Below, in pieces: positions 19,761 through 27,107 of a stretch of 39,106 bases of DNA. The notes under the pieces were generated by a model, which saw nothing but the letters and a program-made list of their open reading frames with translations, was not told the DNA's origin and did no database searches. The position numbers were made by a program, and so were the translations under genes. Each line of letters opens with the position of its first letter. Positions within the stretch are counted from its first letter, which is position 1. The DNA is from Rhodospirillales bacterium (lineage in GTDB: Bacteria > Pseudomonadota > Alphaproteobacteria > Rhodospirillales > Shumkoniaceae), in contig JACZKS010000154.1 in assembly GCA_014859895.1 (NCBI GenBank), positions 1-39,106 on the forward strand. Direction: 5' to 3'.

Positions 19761-20144
19761 ATGGCGTTTGTGCGTACGATCCTCGCCCTGCTGGGCGGGG
19801 CGCTGATTATTGTGGGTTCGGCCGATGCCCGGGATCGGCAGGAAGTGGCGGCCGTCTCTATTCCGGACTTGGGGCTTCAGATCGTGCCGGCTTGCGAGGG
19901 CAAGACGGTGACGTTTGACCTGGTCAACACCGGAGAGGCTTGGCCGGCAGTTGGTGCCATCATGATTCTGAAGGCGAGCGACCGCGCCGTTCTCAACCGT
20001 CGCAACATGCGACTGGCTCAGGGACAGAAGGCGTCCTTCAAGCTGTTGGCGGAGCGCAACCCCGGCGGGGAAATCGCCATCTACGTGGCTCCTACATGGT
20101 TTGTGCGCGAGTTCACGCTCGACGCCCGGATTTCCTGCGAGTAG
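19761..20144 (+). CDS. Small exported protein of unknown function
   Basis: A 127-residue protein. I place the start at ATG 19761 (MAFVRTILALLGGALII), because GGAGG at 19748-19752 is 8 bases upstream and this gives a clean signal peptide with probable cleavage after SADA at about residue 23. The mature part, about 104 residues, is mostly beta-strand in character (VTFDLVNTG, IAIYVAPTW, FTLDARISC), suggesting a small beta-sandwich. It has two cysteines, one near position 45 and one second from the C-terminus, that could form a disulfide. I do not recognise the family. Confidence 0.7.
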   Translation: MAFVRTILALLGGALIIVGSADARDRQEVAAVSIPDLGLQIVPACEGKTVTFDLVNTGEAWPAVGAIMILKASDRAVLNRRNMRLAQGQKASFKLLAERNPGGEIAIYVAPTWFVREFTLDARISCE

Positions 20145-20209
20145 GACATCTCGACAGATACGCGGGGCCGGCCGGGCGACGGTCGGTCCCGTGGACGTCC
20201 GACGGGCGA

Positions 20210-20239
20210 ACATCGCGCTTGCCTGCCCGCTTGCGATGT
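20210..20239 (+). other. Stem-loop before the aminotransferase gene
   Basis: ACATCGC at 20210-20216 pairs perfectly with GCGATGT at 20233-20239 around a 16-base loop. It lies in the 141-base gap between the exported-protein gene and the aminotransferase and may end transcription of the former, although there is no T-run. Confidence 0.3.
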
Positions 20240-20285
20240 GACTTCCTGGAGGCATTCCCGTCTCCGCAGGTGGAACATCGAATTC

Positions 20286-21509
20286 ATGACCAAAATTCAG
20301 ACGCTGGATGCGCATCATCCGTCAGAACCCGGCCAGCCTCATGTCGCCGCCGCAATGGGTCGCCTGGGCACCGAAACCGCCTTCGACGTTTTGGCCAAGG
20401 CCAAGGCGATGGAGGAGGCCGGACGCCACATCATCAACCTCGGCATCGGCCAGCCGGACTTCCTGACTCCGCCCCATATCGTCGAGGCGGCGGTCAAGGC
20501 GTTGCGTGACGGCCACCATGGCTACACGCCGGCCAACGGCACGCTGGCGCTCCGCGAGGCGGTGGCCGAGGACATCCTGCTCCGCCGCAAGGTCAAGGTC
20601 GATCCCGGACAGGTGCTGATCGTTCCCGGCGGCAAGGTGACGATGTTCTTCGCCGTGCTCATGTTCGGCGAACCGGGGGCCGAGATCCTCTACCCCAATC
20701 CCGGATTCCCGATCTACGAGTCGGTGATCAAGTTCTCCGGGGCCAAGGCGGTTCCCATTCCGCTGCACGAAAAGAACGGCTTTTCGTTCAGCGCCAGCGA
20801 AGTGTTGGAGCGCATCACCCCGGCGACCCGCCTCATCATCCTCAACAGCCCGGCCAATCCGACCGGCGGCGTCGTGCCGCGCGAGGAGTTCGACCGGCTG
20901 GTCGAAGGGCTGGCCGCCCATCCGCATGTGTGCGTGATGAGCGACGAGATCTATTGCCGCATGCTCTATGACGGCCGGGAACATGTCAGCCTGCTCGGAT
21001 ACGAATCCCTCAGGGACCGCCTTATCCTGCTCGACGGCTGGAGCAAGACCTTCGCCATGACCGGCTGGCGCATGGGCTACAGCGTGTGGCCGAAGACGCT
21101 GATCGACAAGGCGACGCGGCTTTGCATCAACTGCCATTCCTGCGTCAATGCCGCCGCCCAGCAGGCCGGCATCGCCGCCCTGCGCGGCCCGCAGGACGCC
21201 GTCGAGGCCATGGTTGCGGCCTTCGACGAACGGCGCCATGTCGTGGTCAAGGAACTGAACGCCATCCCCGGCTTCCGCTGCATCGAACCGGGCGGAGCCT
21301 TCTATGCCTTCCCCAACATTGAGGGCACCGGCATTCCGGCGCGGAAGCTCCAGGACATGCTGCTTGAGGAAGCGGGCGTGGCGACGGTTTCGGGGACCAG
21401 CTTCGGCGCCTATGGCGAGGGCTACATCCGGATTTCCTACGCCAACAGCATCGAAAACATCCGCGAGGCCATGGGACGCATCCGCACCTTCCTGGCGGCG
21501 CGGCGCTAG
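20286..21509 (+). CDS. PLP-dependent class I/II aminotransferase (aspartate/alanine type)
   Basis: A 407-residue fold-type I aminotransferase. Visible features are INLGIGQPDFLTPPHI at about 50-65, GYTPANGTLALREAVA, Asn191 in NSPANPTGG, Asp220 and Tyr223 in SDEIYCR, the Schiff-base Lys254 in GWSKTFAMTGWRMGY, and the substrate carboxylate-binding Arg in YIRISYA near the end. The start is ATG 20286; the frame is open upstream but without family similarity. The family includes aspartate, alanine and aromatic transaminases, so the amino acid is not fixed. It has its own terminator-like hairpins and is probably not in the dhaK operon. Confidence 0.9.
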   Translation: MTKIQTLDAHHPSEPGQPHVAAAMGRLGTETAFDVLAKAKAMEEAGRHIINLGIGQPDFLTPPHIVEAAVKALRDGHHGYTPANGTLALREAVAEDILLRRKVKVDPGQVLIVPGGKVTMFFAVLMFGEPGAEILYPNPGFPIYESVIKFSGAKAVPIPLHEKNGFSFSASEVLERITPATRLIILNSPANPTGGVVPREEFDRLVEGLAAHPHVCVMSDEIYCRMLYDGREHVSLLGYESLRDRLILLDGWSKTFAMTGWRMGYSVWPKTLIDKATRLCINCHSCVNAAAQQAGIAALRGPQDAVEAMVAAFDERRHVVVKELNAIPGFRCIEPGGAFYAFPNIEGTGIPARKLQDMLLEEAGVATVSGTSFGAYGEGYIRISYANSIENIREAMGRIRTFLAARR

Positions 21510-21599
21510 GCCGTTGCGGCTTTTCGGCGTCGGAGCCGAAGCGGGCCGGCCTGTCTTCTGGACTCCCGACACATCCTCCGCGGCCATTGCTGGCCGCGG
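21510..21599 (+). terminator. Cluster of stem-loops after the aminotransferase
   Basis: Three structures follow the stop codon. GCCG-TTG-CGGC with TTTT lies at 21510-21524. TTCGGC at 21523-21528 pairs with GCCGAA at 21535-21540. CCGCGGCCA at 21578-21586 pairs perfectly with TGGCCGCGG at 21591-21599 around a TTGC loop. The last is a nine-pair stem only five bases before the -35 element of the next promoter, so it would insulate the dhaK promoter from upstream transcription. Confidence 0.55.
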
Positions 21600-21603
21600 G
21601 TGG

Positions 21604-21632
21604 TTGACTCGCGTCGCTCGGTACGGTAGCGT
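21604..21632 (+). promoter_or_regulatory. Candidate promoter for the dhaK-dhaL-aldolase operon
   Basis: TTGACT at 21604-21609 is followed after exactly 17 bases by TAGCGT at 21627-21632, a weak -10 that matches three of six positions. A 14-base palindrome begins three bases later, the typical arrangement of a repressible promoter. The leader to dhaK would be about 85 bases. Confidence 0.55.
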
Positions 21633-21634
21633 AA

Positions 21635-21648
21635 TTGGAACGTTCCAA
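21635..21648. promoter_or_regulatory. Candidate LacI-family operator
   Basis: TTGGAACGTTCCAA is a perfect 14-base palindrome with the central CG that is characteristic of LacI/GalR-family operators. It overlaps the expected transcription start of the dhaK operon, where binding would block transcription. A LacI-family gene lies 2.6 kb downstream in the same locus. The palindrome is seen directly; the pairing with that regulator is inference. I found no second exact copy in the window. Confidence 0.65.
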
Positions 21649-21724
21649 AAAAAAGAATCGATGAAATAGGTTGGCAGTCGACGCGCCGCGTGGATGGTGG
21701 CGCGACAAGCGGGGAGACTTCGAA

Positions 21725-22723
21725 ATGAAGAAGATCCTGAACGACGTCTATTCCTACGTGGACGAGATGCTGGTCGGCTTGTGCGCGGCCCATCCCGAAT
21801 ACTATGCCCAGGTTTCGGAAGGGGCGCGCGTCATCAAGCGGCCGGAGGCGCCCATCGCCGGCAAGGTCGGCATCGTCACCGGCGGCGGCTCGGGCCATCT
21901 GCCGATTTTTACCGGCTACGTGGGCAGGGGATTGCTCGACGCGACGGCCATCGGCGACGTGTTCGCCTCGCCGTCGGCCGATCAGATGGCCGAGGCCATG
22001 CGCGCCGCCAACGGCGGCAAGGGCGTCCTGCGTTTGTACGGGAACTACGGCGGCGACGTCATGAATTTCGACATGGCCGGCGACATCGTCGAGATGGAGG
22101 ACATTCCCTCGACGACGGTGGTCCTGGCTGACGACGTGGCCAGCGCCAAGCCGGCCGAGGCCGCCAAACGCCGCGGCGTCGCCGGCATGGTTTACGCCTT
22201 CAAGATCGCCGGCGCGGCGGCCGATGCCGGCAAGGACCTGGCCGAGGTCACGCGCATTGCCCAGAAGACGGCCGATGCCTGCCGGACCATCGGTGCCGCG
22301 CTGACGTCCTGCACGGTGCCCCAGGCCGGCAAGCCGACCTTCGAGATCGGCGAGACCGAGATGGAAATGGGCATGGGCATCCACGGCGAGCCGGGGGTCT
22401 GGCGGGGCGCGCTGCGCAAGGCCGACGAGATCGCCGCCGAGATGATGGACATCCTGCTGGCCGACCAGCCGCTGGCCAGGGGCGAGCGGGTATCGCCGCT
22501 GATCAACAGTCTGGGCGCCACGCCGCCCGAGGAACTTTACATCCTTTATCGTTACGTCAAGGCGCGCCTCGACGACATGGGGGTGCGCATCGTCATGCCA
22601 TTGGTCGGACGCTATGCGACGTCGATGGAAATGGCCGGAGTTTCGTTCACCTTCTGCAAGCTGGACGACGAGTTGGAGACCTACCTCAAGGCGCCGGCCG
22701 AGTGCGCCTTCTGGAAGGTCTGA
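21725..22723 (+). CDS. dhaK: DhaK-like dihydroxyacetone/ketose kinase subunit
   Basis: A 332-residue protein of the DhaK family, which binds a small hydroxy-ketone covalently as a hemiaminal to a histidine for phosphorylation. GGGSGH is at 53-58 (His58), NYGGDVMNFDMA gives Asp111, and MGMGIHGEPG gives His220, so the three active-site residues known from E. coli DhaK are all present. The start is ATG 21725, with GGGGAG at 21711-21716. It is paired with dhaL 3 bases downstream, but no dhaM (PTS phosphoryl donor) is in the window, so the true substrate may be a ketose other than dihydroxyacetone, for example a tetrulose. Confidence 0.9.
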   Translation: MKKILNDVYSYVDEMLVGLCAAHPEYYAQVSEGARVIKRPEAPIAGKVGIVTGGGSGHLPIFTGYVGRGLLDATAIGDVFASPSADQMAEAMRAANGGKGVLRLYGNYGGDVMNFDMAGDIVEMEDIPSTTVVLADDVASAKPAEAAKRRGVAGMVYAFKIAGAAADAGKDLAEVTRIAQKTADACRTIGAALTSCTVPQAGKPTFEIGETEMEMGMGIHGEPGVWRGALRKADEIAAEMMDILLADQPLARGERVSPLINSLGATPPEELYILYRYVKARLDDMGVRIVMPLVGRYATSMEMAGVSFTFCKLDDELETYLKAPAECAFWKV

Positions 22724-22726
22724 GCC

Positions 22727-23332
22727 ATGGCGCTGACCACCGAGAGTCTGGCCGTGGGACTGGCCGGCGTCGCCGCCCGCATGGAAACGGCGGCCGAAGA
22801 ACTCAACCGCCTGGATGCCCAAATCGGCGACGGTGATCTGGGCGTGACCATGGTGCGGATTGGCCGCGGCGTGAACGAGGTTCTGGGCGATCTGCCGGAC
22901 GACGTCGGCATGGCCTTCATGAAGTGCGTCCAGGCCATCACCAAGGTTTCGGGGTCCAGCTACGCCACCCTGGTCGCCACCGCCCTGATGAGCGCGGCCA
23001 AGGTCTGCAAGGGGCGCACCGAGGTTCCGCTGAGCGAGATGTCCGCCCTTCTTGCCGGAGCCGCCGAGGCGATGAAGGCGCGCGGCAAGGCGGAACTCGG
23101 CGACAAGACGGTGATCGACGCCATCGACGCGGCGGCCAAGGCCGTGGTCGGCCTTGACGACGGGCGGGCCATCCTGGCGGCGGCCGGGGCTGCGGTCGAC
23201 GACGTGATCGAGCGCATGCGCGATCGGCCGAACCGGGTCGGCCGCGCCCGCATCTGGGCGGAGAAGAGCATCGGCCTCGATGATCCCGGCATGGTCGCCT
23301 TTCGTCGCATGATCGAGGGCCTTGCCGGCTAG
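22727..23332 (+). CDS. dhaL: DhaL-like nucleotide-binding kinase subunit
   Basis: A 201-residue DhaL-family protein, the subunit that holds the ADP/ATP-Mg complex and passes the phosphoryl group to the substrate on DhaK. The Mg-binding aspartates are present as LDAQIGDGDLG, residues about 29-39 (Asp30, Asp35, Asp37). GDKTVIDAIDAA at about 125-136 and GRARIWAEKSIGLDDPG at about 168-184 match the family blocks GDKTMxDAL and GRAxxxGExSxGxxDPG. Leu replaces the His or Cys often seen after GDGD. Without a DhaM nearby, direct use of ATP is the simpler reading, but this is inference. Confidence 0.9.
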   Translation: MALTTESLAVGLAGVAARMETAAEELNRLDAQIGDGDLGVTMVRIGRGVNEVLGDLPDDVGMAFMKCVQAITKVSGSSYATLVATALMSAAKVCKGRTEVPLSEMSALLAGAAEAMKARGKAELGDKTVIDAIDAAAKAVVGLDDGRAILAAAGAAVDDVIERMRDRPNRVGRARIWAEKSIGLDDPGMVAFRRMIEGLAG

Positions 23333-23364
23333 GCGCGGCACCGCCCCAATAAGAGGAGAACCCG

Positions 23365-24135
23365 ATGTATCGACCGAATATTCTGAGACAGCGCCTCCAG
23401 GCCGGACGCAAGGTGTTCGGCTGCTGGGTCGAGTTGGTGGACCCGGCCGTGACCGAGATGCTGTCCATGGTCGGTTACGACTTCCTGCTCGTCGACACCG
23501 AGCATGGCCCGGGCGATATCCGGACCACGGCCGAGCAGTTGCGTGCCGCCTCGGCCAGCGAAACCACCGTGCTCGTCCGCGTGCCTTGGAACGATCCGGT
23601 GTATCTCAAGAAGGTGCTCGACGTGGGAACCGAGGCGGTGATGGTTCCGATGGTCGAGACCGCGGACGAAGCGGTGGCGGCGGTGGCGGCCTGCCGCTAT
23701 CCGCCACGAGGCATCCGCGGCATCGCCCACACCGATATCCGGGCTTCGGACTATGGCCTGCGCGGCCTGGAATACCTGGGGACGGCGTCCGACAATATTT
23801 TCGTCGTCTGCCAGGTGGAATCGGCGACGGCCGTGGGGAATGTCGAGGCCATTGCCGCCGTCGACGGCGTCGACATGATCCTGATCGGCCCGTTCGACCT
23901 GTCGGCCAGCCTGGGACGGCCGGCCGACTTCGACAATCCCGAGCACAAACGCTTGATGGCGCGTGCCGAGAAGGCGGTGAAGGAGGCCGGAAAGTTCCTG
24001 GGGACCACCCCCTACGGCGGCCATTCGCCGGCCGAACTGTTCGCGCGCGGCTACGATCTGATCGTCGGCAAGCCGGACGTCAGCATGCTGCGCGACGCGG
24101 CTCTTCAACAGGTGAAGGACCACAGGCCGGCCTGA
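23365..24135 (+). CDS. HpcH/HpaI-family class II aldolase
   Basis: A 256-residue metal-dependent aldolase of the HpcH/HpaI family, which cleaves 4-hydroxy-2-oxo acids to pyruvate and an aldehyde. The catalytic DTEHG is at 44-48 with base His47, Arg72 lies in VRVPWND, and the metal ligands are Glu152 (QVES) and Asp178 (GPFDLSASLG). PPRGIRG at about 113-119 is the family's conserved loop. The middle GPFDLS differs from the common GPADLS. AAGAGGAGAACCCG precedes ATG 23365. Its place after dhaKL suggests that the aldehyde or ketone released is phosphorylated by that pair. The natural substrate is not determined. Confidence 0.9.
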   Translation: MYRPNILRQRLQAGRKVFGCWVELVDPAVTEMLSMVGYDFLLVDTEHGPGDIRTTAEQLRAASASETTVLVRVPWNDPVYLKKVLDVGTEAVMVPMVETADEAVAAVAACRYPPRGIRGIAHTDIRASDYGLRGLEYLGTASDNIFVVCQVESATAVGNVEAIAAVDGVDMILIGPFDLSASLGRPADFDNPEHKRLMARAEKAVKEAGKFLGTTPYGGHSPAELFARGYDLIVGKPDVSMLRDAALQQVKDHRPA

Positions 24136-24287
24136 TATCTCCGAATGATGGGGCCGATTTTTTGAGGCTGGCGGAAGGCGAATCAAGGAGAAGAAATCAA
24201 ACCCGTGCCGGACGCATCCAATCCGGCGAAGACCGGGAAACGGCGCGGGGAATGCAAGGGTGTGCTTCAACGGGACGGGAAAAGCTG

Positions 24288-25340
24288 GTGGATCGGATCG
24301 ATTCCACACCTTCCGGACGGATCAGTTCCCGCGGGCGTGACCGCGCGACGTTGAACGATGTCGCCGCCCATGCCAGGGTTTCGAAGTCGACGGTTTCGCT
24401 GGTCATCCGCGGAAGCACGCTGGTCGCCGACTCGACGCGGGCCCAGGTTCTCCAATCCATCCGCGAGATTGGCTACGTCTACAATCGGGGGGCCGCCACC
24501 TTGCGCTCTCCGCGCACCAACGTGGTGGCGCTGGTCGTTCCGCAGATCGACAACCCCTTCTTCGGCGAGGTGACGGCCGGGGCCGATGACGCCCTGGATC
24601 GTGCCGGGTTCGTGTCCTTTCTGGCCAACACGGCCGAAACGCCGGCCCGCCAGGACCGCTTTCTCGATCGCATGCGCGAACACGATATCGACGGGGTGAT
24701 CATCTGCCCGGCGCGGGGAACGTCGCCCGAGTTGATCCGGCGCCTCAGGAACTGGGGGGTTCCCTGCGTCCAGGCGATGCGCCATGTGCTCGCCAAGGAG
24801 GCGGATTTCGTCGCGCCGGACTTCCGGCTGGCCATGGAACTGGCGATCGATCATCTGGTCGCTCTCGGCCACCGACGGATCGCCTTCATCGGCGGGGCGT
24901 TCCCGGTATCGGTGACCAAGGAACGCTATGCCGGGTTCCGGCTGGCCTTGCGCCGGCACGGCCTGGACGAAAGGCTTATCTTTCCCTGCCCATCCAATTT
25001 CGGCGGGGGAAAGGCGAGCATTCGCCGTGTCTTCGACGAGCCGTCGCCGTCGACGGCGGCCGTCTGCTTCAACGACATCGTGGCCATGGGGGTGACGGTC
25101 GGGCTCGCAGCCATGGGCCGGCAGGCCGGGACGGATTTCGCGGTAATGGGGTTCGACGACATCGCCGAGGCGGCCTTGTGGTCGCCGTCGCTCACCACCA
25201 TCGCCATCGATCCCCGCAAGATCGGCGAGGAAGCCGCCCATCTGCTGATCCGCCGAATCGAAGATCCCACCGGCCGTCCCGAACGCGTGATTTTCGCGCC
25301 GCGTCTGGTCGTGCGCGAGTCTTGCGGCCGAGGGCGGTGA
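24288..25340 (+). CDS. LacI-family transcriptional regulator
   Basis: About 350 residues. The N-terminal helix-turn-helix reads ATLNDVAAHARVSKSTVSLV, about 21-40, with the hinge segment NRGAATLRSPRTNVVALVVP, followed by a periplasmic-binding-protein-like sensor domain (QIDNPFFGEVTAGADDAL, then HLVALGHRRIAFIGG and FAVMGFDDIAEAALWSPSLT). I chose GTG 24288, which has GGGA upstream; ATG 24252 in the same frame would add 12 residues. A palindromic operator candidate lies before dhaK, and the gene sits between the aldolase and the tct genes, so it probably controls one or both. Confidence 0.88.
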   Translation: MDRIDSTPSGRISSRGRDRATLNDVAAHARVSKSTVSLVIRGSTLVADSTRAQVLQSIREIGYVYNRGAATLRSPRTNVVALVVPQIDNPFFGEVTAGADDALDRAGFVSFLANTAETPARQDRFLDRMREHDIDGVIICPARGTSPELIRRLRNWGVPCVQAMRHVLAKEADFVAPDFRLAMELAIDHLVALGHRRIAFIGGAFPVSVTKERYAGFRLALRRHGLDERLIFPCPSNFGGGKASIRRVFDEPSPSTAAVCFNDIVAMGVTVGLAAMGRQAGTDFAVMGFDDIAEAALWSPSLTTIAIDPRKIGEEAAHLLIRRIEDPTGRPERVIFAPRLVVRESCGRGR

Positions 25341-25607
25341 GGGATGGGAAATGCCCGTAAAAGAGGAGGGGAGGGCACGAAATCAACCCGAGGACCGGTG
25401 GAATGGCCGGCCCTCGGACCCTGGAATTCCCGATGGCATGCGTTGAATGCCGCGGGATGGAGGACGGGCCACATGACCGGCGTTTCGTCAAATCGGTTGA
25501 CCGGAGAGACATCGTCCTGTTCAACTGATGAAAAGCGGCGGCAGACAAGCTCGTCCGGCAGGCTCCACAACCGGAGCGAAAAAACACTCAGACAGAGGAG
25601 GGCATCA
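25341..25607 (+). promoter_or_regulatory. Leader region of tctC with candidate promoter
   Basis: This 267-base gap separates the regulator from tctC. TTGACC at 25497-25502 stands 17 bases before TTCAAC at 25520-25525, a perfect distance but a weak -10, and the two elements also contain the inverted pair GTTGA/TCAAC. Further upstream GGAATTCC and GGCAT...ATGCC inverted repeats occur. The palindrome found before dhaK does not recur. A separate tct promoter is therefore likely, and co-transcription from upstream cannot be excluded. Confidence 0.4.
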
Positions 25608-26591
25608 ATGAAACTCACTATGGTCGCGAAGACTCTGGGAATCGCGGCGACGGCCATCGGCATGGTGGCTGTTTCCAGCGGCTTGGCCTTGGCCAAATAC
25701 CCCGAACGTCCCATCCAGATCATCATCCCCTGGGGGGCCGGCGGCGGCACCGACGCCACCGGACGCATCATCGGTACCGTCCTGCAAAAGGAATTGGGGG
25801 TGCCGGTGAACGTGGTGAACCGCACGGGCGGCCAAGGCGTCGTCGGTCACTCGGCCATCGCCACCGCCGATCCGGACGGGTACACGCTGGGCGTCGTCAC
25901 GGTGGAAATCGCCATGATGCACTGGGTCGGCTTGACCGAGCTGAGCTACAAGGACTACACGCCGATCGGCCTTTACAATGCCGATCCGGCGGGCGTCCAG
26001 GTCAGGGCCGACTCGCCCTGGAAGGACGTCAAGGATATGTTGGCCGCGGTCAAGGCTGCGCCCGGCAAGCACAAGGGCTCGGGCACGTCGCAGGGCGGCA
26101 TCTGGCATCTGGCGCTGGCCGGCATGCTGAGGGCGGGTGGTCTCGACCCGAATGCGGTACCGTGGGTGCCCAGCGATGGCGCGGCGTCGGGACTCAAGGA
26201 ACTGGTTGCCAGCGGCGTCGACATCGTCACCTGTTCGCCGACCGAGGCGGCCCCGCTGACCCAGGCCGGCAAGGTCAAGATCCTGGCGGTCATGAACGAC
26301 ACACGCATGGACGCCTTCCCGGACGTGCCCACGCTGAAGGAGGCCGCCGGCTTCGATTGGAACATCGGCGCATGGCGTTCGCTCAACGGCCCGAAGGGGC
26401 TGCCGAAAGAGGTGATGGACGTTCTCGTTCCGGCCTTCAAGAAGGTGGTCGACAGTGCCGAATTCAAGGACTTCATGGCGAAGCGAGGGTTCCCGATCGT
26501 CTACAGGGACCCGGCTGGCTTGACCGACTGGAGCGCAGCGTCCGACAAGAACATGGGTGAAGTCCTGAAGGCTGTCGGTATCGCCAAGTAA
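25608..26591 (+). CDS. tctC: Tripartite tricarboxylate transporter substrate-binding protein (TctC/Bug)
   Basis: A 327-residue periplasmic binding protein of the TctC/Bug family. Residues 1-29 form a signal peptide ending ALAKYPERPIQ. The mature protein starts with the family's YPERPIQIIIPWGAGGGTDATG, in two parts at about 31-52, with the conserved carboxylate-binding loop. GGQGVVGHSAIATADPDGYT follows at about 78-97. Start ATG 25608 has GAGGAGG at 25596-25602. These proteins bind carboxylates such as citrate, other di- and tricarboxylates or aromatic acids; the ligand cannot be told from the sequence. A stem-loop separates it from tctB. Confidence 0.93.
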   Translation: MKLTMVAKTLGIAATAIGMVAVSSGLALAKYPERPIQIIIPWGAGGGTDATGRIIGTVLQKELGVPVNVVNRTGGQGVVGHSAIATADPDGYTLGVVTVEIAMMHWVGLTELSYKDYTPIGLYNADPAGVQVRADSPWKDVKDMLAAVKAAPGKHKGSGTSQGGIWHLALAGMLRAGGLDPNAVPWVPSDGAASGLKELVASGVDIVTCSPTEAAPLTQAGKVKILAVMNDTRMDAFPDVPTLKEAAGFDWNIGAWRSLNGPKGLPKEVMDVLVPAFKKVVDSAEFKDFMAKRGFPIVYRDPAGLTDWSAASDKNMGEVLKAVGIAK

Positions 26592-26594
26592 TCC

Positions 26595-26611
26595 CTCGTT
26601 TTCGCAACGAG
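26595..26611 (+). other. Stem-loop between tctC and tctB
   Basis: CTCGTT at 26595-26600 pairs perfectly with AACGAG at 26606-26611 around TTCGC. It sits directly after the tctC stop. Such hairpins after binding-protein genes commonly slow 3' decay and allow far more binding protein than membrane subunits. That role here is inference. Confidence 0.5.
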
Positions 26612-26627
26612 AAACATAAAGATCGCC

Positions 26628-27101
26628 ATGCGGTTCAATGATGCGATCCTCGGGGTGGTGCTGCTGATCTTCGGAGCGGCGGTGGTTCTCCATTCCCGAG
26701 GTTTTCCTGGGTTGCCGGGCCAGAATTATGGCCCGGCCTTCTTTCCATCCATCATCGGCGTCGCCCTGGGGCTGTGCGGGGTCATCCTCGTCGTCCAGGG
26801 AATTTTGACGCGGCGCGAGGTGGGGCTGGTCACGCTTGGCGAATGGGCGTCGTCGCCCCGTCATCGGGGCAATTTCTTCATCGTGATTCTCGCCCTGCTG
26901 TTCTACGTCCTGTTCTCCAAACCTCTGGGGTTCATTCCCACGTCGCTGCTGATCACCACGGTCCTGATGGTGCGCTTCGGCGTGCGGCTCTTGCCGGCGG
27001 GGCTCATGGCGGTGGCGTCGACCCTGGTCATCCATACGGCGTTCTATAAATTTCTGCTGGTGCCCCTGCCGTGGGGAATCCTCACGCAAGTGGCTTGGTG
27101 A
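26628..27101 (+). CDS. tctB: Tripartite tricarboxylate transporter small membrane subunit TctB
   Basis: A 157-residue protein with four predicted membrane segments: about 5-22 (ILGVVLLIFGAAVVL), 38-60 (GPAFFPSIIGVALGLCGVIL), 85-115 and 120-150. The motif LPGQNYGPAFFPSIIG is typical of TctB, whose function beyond supporting TctA is poorly understood. The Shine-Dalgarno sequence is weak (AAAGATC), in line with lower expression than tctC. It is followed at once by tctA. Confidence 0.9.
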   Translation: MRFNDAILGVVLLIFGAAVVLHSRGFPGLPGQNYGPAFFPSIIGVALGLCGVILVVQGILTRREVGLVTLGEWASSPRHRGNFFIVILALLFYVLFSKPLGFIPTSLLITTVLMVRFGVRLLPAGLMAVASTLVIHTAFYKFLLVPLPWGILTQVAW

Positions 27102-27107
27102 GTGACG

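Noticed and set aside
20286-24135. Aminotransferase as a first gene of the dhaK operon
   Set aside because: It is separated from dhaK by 215 bases with several stem-loops, a promoter and an operator candidate, so common transcription is less likely.
23322-24287. Extension of the LacI open frame upstream through the aldolase gene, suggesting a fusion protein
   Set aside because: The residues before about 24288 are Arg/Gly-rich shadow sequence of the aldolase gene. LacI proteins begin shortly before the helix-turn-helix.
25425-25455. GGAATTCC and GGCAT...ATGCC repeats upstream of tctC as a second LacI operator
   Set aside because: They lack the central CG and do not resemble the palindrome before dhaK; probably chance.
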